Shown: positions 33,621-42,989 of the stretch, piece after piece
How positions within the stretch are numbered: the stretch's first letter is position 1
Layout of the letters: the number at the start of each line of letters is the position of its first letter
Assembly (NCBI GenBank): GCA_026400835.1
Contig: JAPLOA010000035.1
Location: 186,001 to 250,000, forward strand
Direction: 5' to 3'
From: Planctomycetales bacterium
GTDB taxonomy: Bacteria; Planctomycetota; Planctomycetia; Planctomycetales; Planctomycetaceae
Length of the DNA: 64,000 nucleotides
Position numbers and translations under genes: made by a program
Notes under the pieces: generated by a model
Seen by the model: the letters and a program-made list of their open reading frames with translations, nothing else
What the model was told of the DNA's origin: nothing
The model's database searches: none

Positions 33621-34936
33621 AGATGATCCGCAGCGCTTCTGGCAGTGGTTTGACGCGACGTGACAGCCTGAAGCACGGGAGCAGGATACTTGCCCTGGCC
33701 GCAATGCAGGGCTTGATCCCATTTGTGTCAGGGTGCATTCCGTCGGCCCGGGCTCCCCGCAGTTCCGTCAAGGTCGGGATTCTCCACTCCGAAACCGGCA
33801 CGATGTCAAGCAGTGAGTCATCGCTGCGCGACGTGGAACTGATGGCCATTGAGGAGATCAACGCGGCAGGCGGTGTGCTTGGTCAGCAGATTGACGCGAT
33901 CGTGGAGGATGGCCGCTCGCAATTCTCCAGAGTTTTTCCGATGAAGGCACGGAAACTTCTGGCTGAAGACAAGGTGGTCGCGGTCTTTGGCTGCTGGACT
34001 TCGGTGAGCCGCAAGGCGGTCCTGCCTGTGTTTGAAGAATTGAACGGATTATTGTTTTACCCGGTTCAGTACGAGGGAAACGAGTCCTCACGGAACATCG
34101 TCTACACAGGTGCGGCACCCAACCAGCAAATTCTGCCCGCGATTGAATGGCTGCTGAGCGAGGCAGGAGGTTCCCGAAAACGCATTTACCTTGTTGGCTC
34201 AGATTACGTATTCCCGCGGACGGCAAATTTCATCATTACAAAACTCCTTCAGGCCCGCGGTTTGAACGTCGCCGGAGAGAATTACACTCCCCTGGGGCAT
34301 CGGGACTTCAAGGAGACAATTCAGCTCATCAGGAACGCTGATCCGGACGCAATCCTGAGCACAATCAATGGCGACAGCAACGTCAGCTTCTACAATGAAC
34401 TGGCCCAACAGGGGATCACGGCTGACAGAATTCCTGTAGTGGCGACGAGCGTTGGAGAAGACGAGTTGCGCAGCCTCCTGCCGTCACGAGTCAAAGGGCA
34501 TTTGTCGGCCTGGAATTATTTCCAGAGCGTTGATACTTCGCACAACAGAGCGTTTGTAGACCGGTTCAGGCAGGAACATGGCCATGACCGTGTCACAGAT
34601 GATCCAATCGAGGCCGCCTATTATCAGGTGTATCTCTGGAAACTGGCAGTCGAAGCAGCCGGGAGTTTTGATGTGGATCAGGTCCGCAAGGCTTTTGCGA
34701 GCGGCATTGAGTTCGAAGCCCCGGGTGGCAAAGTGAAGCTGGATCCAAAGACACAGCACACTTACAAGCGATTCCGCCTTGGGCGAGTGCGGGATGATCG
34801 ACAATTCGACATTGTCCACGAGTCTGAAAACTGGATCGCTCCGGATCCATACCCGGAAATCGCTTTTCCCGGATGGAGTTGTGACTGGACCAGCGGCGGC
34901 ATTACTCGGGGACCATCCGTGGAAATCGGTCGCTGA
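33617..34936 (+). CDS. Orphan ABC substrate-binding protein, urea/amide type (UrtA/AmiC-like)
   Basis: The 439-residue protein has a Tat-like, lipoprotein-type signal (LTRRDSLKHGSRILALAAMQGLIPFVSGC) and a type I periplasmic binding fold: VKVGILHSETGTMSSSESSLRDVELMAIEEINAAGGVLG, then FGCWTSVSRKAVLPVFEELNGLLFYPVQYEGNESS and IEAAYYQVYLWKLAVE. These are hallmarks of UrtA and AmiC/FmdD, which bind urea or short amides. No permease or ATPase genes lie nearby. It is translationally coupled to the DUF4239 gene, so it may act as a sensor rather than for uptake. Confidence 0.88.
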   Translation: MKMIRSASGSGLTRRDSLKHGSRILALAAMQGLIPFVSGCIPSARAPRSSVKVGILHSETGTMSSSESSLRDVELMAIEEINAAGGVLGQQIDAIVEDGRSQFSRVFPMKARKLLAEDKVVAVFGCWTSVSRKAVLPVFEELNGLLFYPVQYEGNESSRNIVYTGAAPNQQILPAIEWLLSEAGGSRKRIYLVGSDYVFPRTANFIITKLLQARGLNVAGENYTPLGHRDFKETIQLIRNADPDAILSTINGDSNVSFYNELAQQGITADRIPVVATSVGEDELRSLLPSRVKGHLSAWNYFQSVDTSHNRAFVDRFRQEHGHDRVTDDPIEAAYYQVYLWKLAVEAAGSFDVDQVRKAFASGIEFEAPGGKVKLDPKTQHTYKRFRLGRVRDDRQFDIVHESENWIAPDPYPEIAFPGWSCDWTSGGITRGPSVEIGR

Positions 34937-34985
34937 TGGGATTTCTACATGCGTGTGATCCGAAGATTTGTCAGGAGAGCCTTTG

Positions 34986-35675
34986 ATGGCTGAATTCAGG
35001 ATTAACGAACTCGAAGGAACGCGATACGTCGAGATTCACCTGAACCACGAAATGGTTCGTGTGGAGTCTGGCGCGCTCAGTTACTTCACCGGTGACATTT
35101 CGGTTCATTCGCAATTTATGCCTTCGCTTGGAGGACTCCTTCAGTCGCTGTTCGCCGACGAAGCGGTCTACCGCCCAACGTATACTGGCACCGGGGTCAT
35201 TACCCTCGAGTCGACGTTAGGCGGGTTCCACATGCTGGATCTCAGGGGTGAAACGTGGATTCTTGAACGGGGAGCATACTGGGCATCGGAAGGAAGCGTC
35301 GATGTGAGTTTTCACCGCGAGCGAATGGTCACTTCTATCTGGGCCGGAGAAGGACCGATCTACCTGCAAACCAGAGTTCGTGGCCATGGAAATGTGACGC
35401 TGGCCACTCGCGGTCCGGTGGAGGAACACGTCCTCAGCCCCGGTCAGTCTATTGCGACCGAAGGTAAGTACGTCATCGCGAGGACCGGTGACGTTTCCTT
35501 CAAGGTCCGACGAACCACCAGAAACTTCTTAGGAACCTTTACATCGGGCGAAGGTGTGCTGCGTGTCTACGAAGGGACCGGGCGGATTCTGCTGAACCCG
35601 ACCCCGTACTGGCGTTATCGCATGTTTACCGAACGCAGTGGCAATCCCGAGAGTCCAGCGTTCACAACCTCGTGA
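34986..35675 (+). CDS. AIM24 family protein
   Basis: The protein (229 residues from the ATG at 34986, behind AGGAG) matches the AIM24/TIGR00266 family of beta-sheet proteins with a double-stranded helix fold: MVRVESGALSYFTGDISV, GGFHMLDLRGETWILERGAYWASEGSVDVSF in pieces, GHGNVTLATRGPVEEHVLSPGQSIATEGKYVIART and the end GEGVLRVYEGTGRILLNPTPYW. The role in bacteria is unknown. It is the last intact gene of the cluster. Confidence 0.87.
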   Translation: MAEFRINELEGTRYVEIHLNHEMVRVESGALSYFTGDISVHSQFMPSLGGLLQSLFADEAVYRPTYTGTGVITLESTLGGFHMLDLRGETWILERGAYWASEGSVDVSFHRERMVTSIWAGEGPIYLQTRVRGHGNVTLATRGPVEEHVLSPGQSIATEGKYVIARTGDVSFKVRRTTRNFLGTFTSGEGVLRVYEGTGRILLNPTPYWRYRMFTERSGNPESPAFTTS

Positions 35676-35751
35676 AAATGGCTGACTGAAGCTCGCTTGA
35701 AATCGCACGAGTGAATTACAATTTCCGCTTCGCTCCGTCTGTGAGACAACA

Positions 35752-35940
35752 ATACGTTATGTCACCGGAGCCCTGGGAGTTGTTTTATTACTGATATTCG
35801 CCGTCTTTTCCTTTCAAAACCGGGACTCAGTCGATGTCTCGTTTCTCATCTGGTCGACGAGCCTTCCCAAAGTCTTTCTGATAATGGGGACATACGTTCC
35901 TGGTATGATCTCGGGCCAGGGACTGGTCGAACTCAACTAA
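35752..35940 (+). pseudogene. LapA-domain membrane protein lacking a normal start codon
   Basis: A frame from about 35752 reads IRYVTGALGVVLLLIFAVF, SFQNRDSVDVSFLIWSTSLP, KVFLIMGTYVPGMISGQG, typical of the small LapA (DUF1049) proteins with two membrane helices and the FQNRDSVxVSFL centre. The codon where LapA starts with Met is ATA (35752), and no ATG, GTG or TTG is available after the TGA at 35698. The C-terminus is short. It is either a degraded gene or uses a rare start. Confidence 0.6.
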
Positions 35941-36020
35941 CGATCAGAGCGCTTCCATGGTTGGTCTGGCGCGAACTGGGTCTGTATGGTAGTCCGGGGC
36001 TGTCTTAAGGAGATAGTCCC

Positions 36021-36973
36021 ATGGAACCACATCGTGCGGAGTTTCGCGCCGAGGTCCTGGCCGCATGCGATGCGAACCAGGGAACTGGAGCCGTTGCATT
36101 GCGGTGCAAGGTTTCAGAATCGTGAGTTCGGCTGATCAGGCAACAACGCCGGGAGACGGGTCAAGTAACTCCCAAAACGGCAGCACCTCGTCAGCCGAAG
36201 TGGCATGCATGGGCTGATTGATTGCTGTCGAGGATTGCTGCTCAACCCGACATTTATCTACGTGAACTGCAAATTGAGTTGCTGGCCGAACGCGGTGAAG
36301 ATGTCTGCCTGCAGACGCTCTGCAATGCGTGCCAGGCTCTGAAGCAGACTCGAAAAAAACTCTAATTGCCGAGGAGCAGGATCGTCCTGATGTCGCGAAG
36401 AAACGCTTTGAATGGCGTGATTCACAAGGGCTGATCGATCCAGCCCGTGTTGTGTTTATCGATGAAACAACGGCCAAAACCAACATAACGCGACCTTACG
36501 GTCGTTCAGAGATGGGCTCGCGGGTGCTTGAGAAAGTCTGGTTCGGCCGCTGAGAAACAACCACTTTTCCGGGAGCACTGCGTGCTACGGGTTTCATTGC
36601 TTCGCTGACGATCGACGGTCCCATTACCGGCCCGTTGTTTCGCAGTTGGGTCGAGCAGCATCTCGTGCCGGAATTGAAACCCGGCGACATCGTGGTTGAT
36701 GAACAATCTCTCCAGTCACAAGGTCGTGGGAATCCGCGAAGCCATTGAAGTGGCCGGCGCCGAGCTGCGATACCTGCCTCCCTATTCTCCGTACCTCGCA
36801 CTCCACCGGACGCTCCGATCGAGCTGGCCTTTTCGAAACTCAAGAAGCGGCTTCGAGACGGCGCGGAACGGACCGTCTAAAAACTCCGGGAGCTCTGCGG
36901 TGCCGTCCTTGATCAATTCACCGAACTTGAGTGCCGAAAATACTTTAAGCACTGCGGATATCGCTTTAACTAA
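36021..36973 (+). mobile_element. IS630-family transposase remnant, several frameshifts
   Basis: The transposase starts at ATG 36021 behind AAGGAG (MEPHRAEFRAEVLAACDAN). Pieces in different frames then give EQDRPDVAKKRFEWRDSQGLIDPARVVFIDETTAKTN (first catalytic Asp of DDE), [42 protein letters not shown] (where the second catalytic Asp has become Asn), LRYLPPYSP, and the end [14 protein letters not shown] at 36973. At least four indels and an early stop break it, so it is inactive. I could not set the terminal inverted repeats. Confidence 0.85.
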
Positions 36974-36984
36974 AATGGAACCGC

Positions 36985-37254
36985 TCCAGGCAGCTCGCGC
37001 TGATAGTTCTTCGCAGAACCAGCGACCCACTTCAGACCGCAAGCTCCCGGTTGCTTCAAACAGGCGGGCATCGCATGCATGAAATTCGCTGGATCCGTTC
37101 CGGTCGGATGCAGACCAATTTTGGGATGCATCTCATATGTGCCAGCGGCATGTTCCACCAACGCTTTTTCGACAACGTCAACAGCCTGCTGTGGCGTCAG
37201 CTCAAGAGACAGGATGTCACTTCCGGACAACAACAGAACTTCGATTGATTTCAT
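36985..37254 (-). pseudogene. Ornithine cyclodeaminase/mu-crystallin family, N-terminal fragment
   Basis: From the ATG at 37254 the frame reads LLLSGSDILSLELTPQQAVDVVEKALVEHAAGTYEMHPKIGLHP, then [23 protein letters not shown], the N-terminal half of the family. It ends at the IS630 remnant. The NAD-binding half is missing and not found on the other side of the IS, so a deletion accompanied or followed the insertion. Confidence 0.8.
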
Positions 37255-37263
37255 GAATTCCAA

Positions 37264-37587
37264 TTCTTCCTGCAGGAAAATTCACCAAACTAAAAACATT
37301 CCACATCAGACGTCTACTGCGCAATCAATTGTACGAGGATGTGCAGACCAGCACTCCAGCCTTGCCAAATCCGCACAGGCCGCGGCGAGATGTGCGTTTG
37401 GGAAGTTGCCCTGAGTTACGGGCAGCACAACACAAATCACATTCCTCGCATGGCCGAGCAAAGGACAGCGTCTGACAGGTCAAGATCGCATGGAACGATG
37501 TTTGCCCTGACTTCGTCGAGGCGATGTTGCGACAGGTACGTCAGTCCTGATGTGGCTGCATAGAAAAGCCTTAACGTGGAGTCACTC
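37264..37587. other. Intergenic, nothing recognised
   Basis: This gap of about 320 bases separates the divergent ornithine cyclodeaminase remnant and the PP2C gene. Apart from the expected PP2C promoter, I see no feature. Confidence 0.4.
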
Positions 37588-38526
37588 ATGCCCGGTCGGC
37601 TGGATGTTTTTGGTACCACGGATATCGGACTGGTACGGTCAAAGAACGATGATCAATTCCTGATTGCGGACTTGAAGAAATCCGTCATCATTCACCAGAC
37701 CAGTCTCTCCTATGATGACGAAACTCATCTGATGGGTGGATCGCAGGCGAAACTGCTTCTCGTTGCTGACGGAGTCGGTGGAAACCCTGCGGGAGACCAG
37801 GCGAGCCGACTTGCGGTTCAGGGAATCGTCCAGTATCTCCTGAACACAATGCACTGGCTGTTCCGACTGAATGATGGCCGGGAGGATGCTTTCCTTGAGG
37901 ATTTAAAAGGGGCATTGGCATTCACGCAGGAAAAGATTCGCCAAAACGCACAGGCAGATGCTTCCCACCTGCAGATGGGAACGACCATCACGCTCGCGTA
38001 CATCGTGTGGCCGCATGTGTATCTGATTCATGTTGGAGACAGCCGAGCGTATATTGTGCGAGATCAGAAGGTGATCCACCTCACACATGATCAAACCTAT
38101 GCTCAGGCTCTTGTAGATGCTGGCATGATGAATGAGTCAGATCTTTGTAAATCTCCGCTTCGGCACGTGCTTTCAGGTCTGGTGGGATGTGACTCGCGGC
38201 ATCTGACTCCGGAGGTCAGCCAGTTTAAGCTGGCGTTCCATGATAAACTATTGTTGTGCACTGATGGCCTGACAAACCATGTGGGCGACAATGAGATCGC
38301 AAGGATTCTTTCGACAGACAGAACGTCCAAAGAAACGTGTGCTTTGCTTGTTAAAGCCGCCAACGATGCAGGCGGGCAAGACAACATCACAGTGGTGCTT
38401 GCCCATTTTACAGATGGAACACAGGATCGCCTGACGCAGAAGGACGAAGCCATCGAGCTCGGTCGGATGGCAGAAACGGCATCAGAACGGAAAGTACTTG
38501 CCTCAGAAATACAAGTCAGCGTTTGA
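37588..38526 (+). CDS. PP2C-type Ser/Thr protein phosphatase
   Basis: From the ATG at 37588 the protein has 312 residues with the PPM fold: TDIGLVRSKNDDQFLIADL, LLLVADGVGGNPAGDQASRLAV with metal-binding Asp-Gly, GTTITLAYIVWPHVYLIHVGDSRAYIVRD, LLLCTDGLTNHVGDNEI and AGGQDNITVVLAHF. These enzymes reverse Hanks-kinase phosphorylation with two Mn/Mg ions. No membrane segment is seen, so it is cytoplasmic. It could pair with the FHA protein at 29382. The longer frame from a GTG at 37576 adds only four residues. Confidence 0.92.
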   Translation: MPGRLDVFGTTDIGLVRSKNDDQFLIADLKKSVIIHQTSLSYDDETHLMGGSQAKLLLVADGVGGNPAGDQASRLAVQGIVQYLLNTMHWLFRLNDGREDAFLEDLKGALAFTQEKIRQNAQADASHLQMGTTITLAYIVWPHVYLIHVGDSRAYIVRDQKVIHLTHDQTYAQALVDAGMMNESDLCKSPLRHVLSGLVGCDSRHLTPEVSQFKLAFHDKLLLCTDGLTNHVGDNEIARILSTDRTSKETCALLVKAANDAGGQDNITVVLAHFTDGTQDRLTQKDEAIELGRMAETASERKVLASEIQVSV

Positions 38527-38733
38527 TCCGGCAATCTGAAAAAGTCTAACACCATCCGTGGACATGATGGATCTGAGCCTTGTATGCTGAAAATCATCTG
38601 ACCTGAAACCGGAGGCCGTTCTCGCCCCTCGTGCATTGAATTCTCACTACTCCTGGATGGCAATGCCACGAATCGAAACCGCGATGCTAAGGCAATTAAT
38701 GGACAGGCCTCATCGAAGATCGTAAGACGGACC

Positions 38734-39066
38734 TTGCTAGAATTGTCGTTGTCTTCAGAAAAGAATGGACATGGCCGACGCACCTCAAGCGGGGACATCA
38801 ACTCAGCATCGACTGCAGTCGGCATCCGGAATCAGACGGTGACAGAGGCCGTCGAGTCGGCCCGGGTCGCCAGGATTAATGCGATCGTCGATATCATGCG
38901 TGCTATTCCACCACATGATGCAGACACATTGAGTAAAGTGCTCACCGCCATCATCGGAGGAACATCGCCCGACGATCTGAATTTGCTGCAAACGGCGCTA
39001 CTGGAAAAATGGTCACTGGATGACAATGTCGGCACGGAATCTGACAGCCTTCTGTCTGCGGACTAG
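38734..39066 (+). CDS. Hypothetical protein between PP2C and ppk2
   Basis: The frame gives up to 110 residues with a plausible helical part (VTEAVESARVARINAIVDIMRAIPPHDADTLSKVLTAIIGG, then DDLNLLQTALLEKWSL). The only in-frame start is a TTG at 38734; the first 30 residues lack protein character, so the real start may be later or the gene may have lost its 5' end. It lies 30 bases before the PPK2 gene. No family recognised. Confidence 0.45.
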   Translation: MLELSLSSEKNGHGRRTSSGDINSASTAVGIRNQTVTEAVESARVARINAIVDIMRAIPPHDADTLSKVLTAIIGGTSPDDLNLLQTALLEKWSLDDNVGTESDSLLSAD

Positions 39067-39096
39067 CGCGATGGCGGATATCCCTATCGGTTTCTG

Positions 39097-39871
39097 ATGT
39101 CTCGCAGGTCTTACGAGAAACAGAAGTATCGTCTTCAGGTCGAACTGTTGAAGCTTCAGGCGTGGGTGAAGAAGACGGGGCAACGAGTTGTCATCCTGTT
39201 CGAAGGTCGCGACGCCGCCGGAAAAGGAGGAGCCATCAAGCGATTTATGGAACACCTGAATCCTCGCGGTGCGCGAGTGGTGGCTTTGGAAAAACCAACA
39301 GACGTGGAGAAGGGACACGTGGTACTTTCAACGATATGTCGAACATCTGCCGACTCACGGTGAGATCGTGATGTTCGACCGTTCCTGGTACAATCGGGCG
39401 GGTGTGGAATACGTCATGAACTTCTGCTCGAATGAGGAATACAGCGAATTCATGCGACAGGCGCCAGAGTTTGAACGCAATCCTGCTCGCAGCGGAATCC
39501 ACCTGATCAAGTTCTGGTTTTCTGTCAGTCGAAAGGAACAGTTGCGAAGATTTAACGAACGCGAGCGTCATCCGCTGAAGCAATGGAAATTGTCGCCGAT
39601 TGATACGGCTTCGCTCGACAAATGGGACGAATACACCAGAGAAAAAGAGGCCATGTTTTTCCATACCGATACGGCAGATACTCCCTGGTCGGTCGTGAAA
39701 TCGGACTGTAAGAAGCGTGCTCGCCTCAATGCGATGCGCTATGTGCTTCACAATCTCAACTATGACGGAAAAGATACTGAACGAATTGGCGTAGTGGATC
39801 CACTGCTCGTTGGCCGAGCTCAGGTTGTGTTCGAGCAGGGTGAACACCTCAATCCGACGTCAACGCGATGA
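39097..39871 (+). pseudogene. ppk2: Polyphosphate kinase 2, single-base frameshift
   Basis: PPK2 transfers phosphate between polyphosphate and nucleoside diphosphates. The first frame holds MSRRSYEKQKYRLQVELLKLQAWV and the Walker A VILFEGRDAAGKGGAIKRF; the second holds WYFQRYVEHLPTHGEIVMFDRSWYNRAGVEYVMNF, with Walker B and the lid, and the full C-terminal part (WKLSPIDTASLDKWDEY...). They join at about 39314-39321, where one extra base (GGACACGTGG in place of an expected GGACAxTGG) breaks the frame. Everything else looks sound, so the break is recent, or a sequencing error. Confidence 0.9.
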
Positions 39872-40378
39872 GACTCCTGGCTGCGGCTGTATCTGCTTTG
39901 AATGACCGGATAGCAAAACAGCACAGCCATAGGTGCGTTTTCCGGAATGCAACGGGTTCTCGGAGAGTGCCTGGTGTGTGCCGTGCACCGTCAAATTACG
40001 TAATTACTCTGCTTGACGGTGTCCCTCAAATGAATGCTCTCTGAGCTTGACGCTGATCGGATACGCTTGTCAATCGCCCCTGAAATCAGGCGAGGAACGA
40101 ATCTCACTGCTCTGCCGTTGACTTCTGGATGACGTGTTTGATCGCAACTCACTGAAGCTATGCAATCAGAAAACTCAGCAGAATTGAACCTGCGGATCAA
40201 GCCAATTCTGGTGGATGTCCCGTCGCGTGCATTGTCCCGTCGCGTGCATTGTTTGCAACGTAGGGTTGAACGCTGGAGAGTTCTCGGACGTTTGTGGCAG
40301 AGAAACCCTGCCAGCTCAGTTCCTGGATCTACGGAAATCAGAACAATTCAGTGCATTTCATAGAGAGCGGCGGCAGTC
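39872..40378. other. Intergenic, with a 17-base tandem duplication
   Basis: About 500 bases without a supported gene lie upstream of tadZ. The unit tcccgtcgcgtgcattg occurs twice in tandem at 40218-40251. The tadZ promoter should lie near the right end. I see no RNA gene. Confidence 0.5.
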
Positions 40379-41569
40379 ATGTATCCATTAAAGGCCCTCC
40401 TCGTTGGCTGTACAGAAGTCGTACTACCAGGTCTGCGAGGCGAACTTTCGAATCTTGCCGTGGTAACAGAGGGCGAGTATTTCGATAGCCGTAGCTGCCT
40501 CACGCATATTCTGGAAAGCCCCTCCGCAGAACGACTCATCATTATCCAGGCAAGTACGATTGCGGAGGCGACGCAACTGGAGGGGTTGAATGATGCGACT
40601 TCCGGTGTGCCGATCCTGGCTCTGGTTGATCCTGCCAGCGACCCTTCGTTGATGTTACGTGCAATGCGCGGAGGCGCGGCACAGGTCGTAAGATTGCCAA
40701 TTCAGTCTGATGACTTTCGGACCGCCATGCACCGGATCGCCATCCAGTTTGGACATGCGTGTGGGCAATGTCGCACGATTACAGTGCTTGGAGCCAGCGA
40801 AGGTTGTGGGGCATCCACAATTGCCTTGAATCTTGCCTCCGAAATTGGTCGCTTAAAGAACTCACCATGCATTCTCGCAGAGGAGTCGTTCTCGTTTGGC
40901 CGTCTGGCTCATAGTCTGAACATTGAGCCGCTGTTAACGATTGCTGAATTGCTGAATGATGCTGAACTGCTGGATCTGGAACGTGTACGAAGTGCATTGA
41001 CAAAAGTCGAAGACAATCTCCAGGTCCTGGTGGGGTCATACAGATCCATTAATCCCGTGAAGCCATCGAAAGCAGACGCTCTGAAACTGCTGGGAATAGT
41101 CAAACAGTTGACGGATGTGGTCGTCATTGATGGTCGTTACACGTATGACGAAGTCGCTTTTGACTCTATTGCTCAGTCACAGCAACTCGTCTTCGTCGCG
41201 AAACCGACGGTTTCGTCAATCCAGAACCTGATGACGCTGTTGGCGCATTTCGCACAGCGAGAATCACTGGCCCAGCAGTTTGTAGTGATCAATCAGTTTG
41301 ATCCGGAAACAGAGACATTCTCGGTCGAGCGGTTGTCGGAAATCATTGGTGTGCCGAAATTGCACACGGTCGCATCCGATGCGAAGGGAATTCGGCTGGC
41401 GGATGCTCTGGGGCAAACACTCCGAAATGCAACGCCGCATAGCCCGGCGTTTGCCGACATGACGCTCCTCGCGAAGGCCGTCCTGGGAATTCCGCTGGAA
41501 GCGAAACCTGCCGCAAGCTTCATGGGAGCAGCACTGGATCGCGTCTCTCACTTCTTTCAACTCACATGA
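40379..41569 (+). CDS. TadZ/CpaE-like pilus assembly ATPase
   Basis: TadZ/CpaE proteins are MinD relatives that place Tad (type IVc) pilus machines at the pole. The 396-residue protein has a receiver-like N-terminal domain (about 1-130: PILALVDPASDPSLMLRAMRGGAAQVVRLP) and a MinD-like domain starting TITVLGASEGCGASTIALNLASEIG. The P-loop here is GCGAST, without the usual lysine, as in the atypical Walker A of TadZ. It overlaps the ATPase gene by four bases. No other tad genes follow in the window. Confidence 0.82.
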   Translation: MYPLKALLVGCTEVVLPGLRGELSNLAVVTEGEYFDSRSCLTHILESPSAERLIIIQASTIAEATQLEGLNDATSGVPILALVDPASDPSLMLRAMRGGAAQVVRLPIQSDDFRTAMHRIAIQFGHACGQCRTITVLGASEGCGASTIALNLASEIGRLKNSPCILAEESFSFGRLAHSLNIEPLLTIAELLNDAELLDLERVRSALTKVEDNLQVLVGSYRSINPVKPSKADALKLLGIVKQLTDVVVIDGRYTYDEVAFDSIAQSQQLVFVAKPTVSSIQNLMTLLAHFAQRESLAQQFVVINQFDPETETFSVERLSEIIGVPKLHTVASDAKGIRLADALGQTLRNATPHSPAFADMTLLAKAVLGIPLEAKPAASFMGAALDRVSHFFQLT

Positions 41570-42969
41570 TTGGCAAGTATATGACGGCCACTGTTACTGA
41601 AGCAGAGAGACCAATAAGCCTCAGCAGCTATGCTGATTTCGGACTTCCAGTTCCTCTGTCCCCCAGGGTTGCACGAGAAGATCAGCCTTCGGTTTCTGAT
41701 TTTGGAAATCTGGTCCAACACGTTCACAATAAAGTGCTTGAACAATTTCAAGTCAGAGAGTTCAGTAAGCTGCCTGAGGACAAGCAGAAGACCGCTATTC
41801 GTCTCGTCGCGGAACAACTGATCGACGCCGAGAAGATACCGCTCAGCGGTTCCCAGCGGACACTTCTCATGCAGGATCTGCTGGACGAAATCGTCGGACT
41901 TGGTCCACTTGAAAAACTTCTTCGCGATTCTGCAGTGACAGATATTCTGGTCAATGGAGCCAAACAGATCTACGTCGAACGTCGAGGTCGGCTTCAGGAG
42001 GTCGCTGATCATTTTCGCGATGAGGATCACTTACTGACGATCATCGATCGAATCGTCAGCAGAGTCGGGCGGCGAGTCGATTTTTCTTCGCCCGTCGTCG
42101 ATGCGCGACTTCAGGATGGATCTCGCGTCAATGCCGTCATTCGTCCTGTCGCTCTCCGTGGCCCCACCTTGAGCATCCGACGTTTTGGCGTAGTCCCTCT
42201 GCAGCTCCATGACCTTCTGCAGTTTAAGGCATTGACGCCGGACATGGCGCAATTTCTGGAGGCGGCCGTCAAGGCTCGATTGAACATCATTATCAGTGGT
42301 GGAACAGGCAGCGGAAAGACTACGCTGCTGAATACGTTGTCCGCATTTATTCCTAACACGGAACGAATCATCTCGATCGAAGATGCGGCGGAGTTACAGC
42401 TGCAGCAGCGTCATGTTGTGCAGCTTGAAGCTCGCCCCGCAAATCTTGAAGGAAAAGGCGAGATCACCATTCGAGATCTCGTTCGAACAACACTCAGAAT
42501 GCGTCCCAATCGAATCATCATCGGAGAATGTCGCGGCCCGGAAGCGTTTGACATGCTGCAGGCGATGAATACTGGGCACGATGGGTCATTAACAACAATG
42601 CATGCCAACAGTCCAAGGGATGCTCTGTCACGACTCGAAATGATGATGATGATGGCCGTACGGGATGTCCCGTTGCACGTGATTCGCGAACAGATCGCTT
42701 CGGCAGTCAACGTGATCGTTCAGGTCGATCGTCTTACCGGAGGCCCTCGACGTGTCACCAGTATCACCGAAGTCATGGGATGTGCTTCAGATGTGATTAC
42801 GACACAGGAAGTCTTCAGATTCAAGCAACTTGGTGTCACATCTGCCGGTAATGCTCTGGGAGCGTTTGAGGCGTCAGGCCTTACTTCATGCAATCTTCAA
42901 CGTATTCATGCAGCAGGAATTGTTCTGCCTCTCAGCATATTCCATGATGGCGATCCGATAGAAGCGTGA
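41566..42969 (+). CDS. TadA/CpaF-type secretion ATPase
   Basis: The 467-residue protein is a type II/IV secretion ATPase of the CpaF/TadA group: a helical lead, then GPLEKLLRDSAVTDILVNGAKQIYVERRG, Walker A IISGGTGSGKTTLLNTLSAFIP, the Asp box RIISIEDAAELQL, Walker B TLRMRPNRIIIGECRGPEAFDMLQAMNTGHDGSLTTMHANS and the His box. It powers pilin assembly at the inner membrane. It is translationally coupled to tadZ (ATGA). The C-terminal end runs beyond the usual domain by about 30 residues without a known motif. Confidence 0.92.
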   Translation: MIGKYMTATVTEAERPISLSSYADFGLPVPLSPRVAREDQPSVSDFGNLVQHVHNKVLEQFQVREFSKLPEDKQKTAIRLVAEQLIDAEKIPLSGSQRTLLMQDLLDEIVGLGPLEKLLRDSAVTDILVNGAKQIYVERRGRLQEVADHFRDEDHLLTIIDRIVSRVGRRVDFSSPVVDARLQDGSRVNAVIRPVALRGPTLSIRRFGVVPLQLHDLLQFKALTPDMAQFLEAAVKARLNIIISGGTGSGKTTLLNTLSAFIPNTERIISIEDAAELQLQQRHVVQLEARPANLEGKGEITIRDLVRTTLRMRPNRIIIGECRGPEAFDMLQAMNTGHDGSLTTMHANSPRDALSRLEMMMMMAVRDVPLHVIREQIASAVNVIVQVDRLTGGPRRVTSITEVMGCASDVITTQEVFRFKQLGVTSAGNALGAFEASGLTSCNLQRIHAAGIVLPLSIFHDGDPIEA

Positions 42970-42989
42970 TCGCCGGGCTTGCATGGCTA

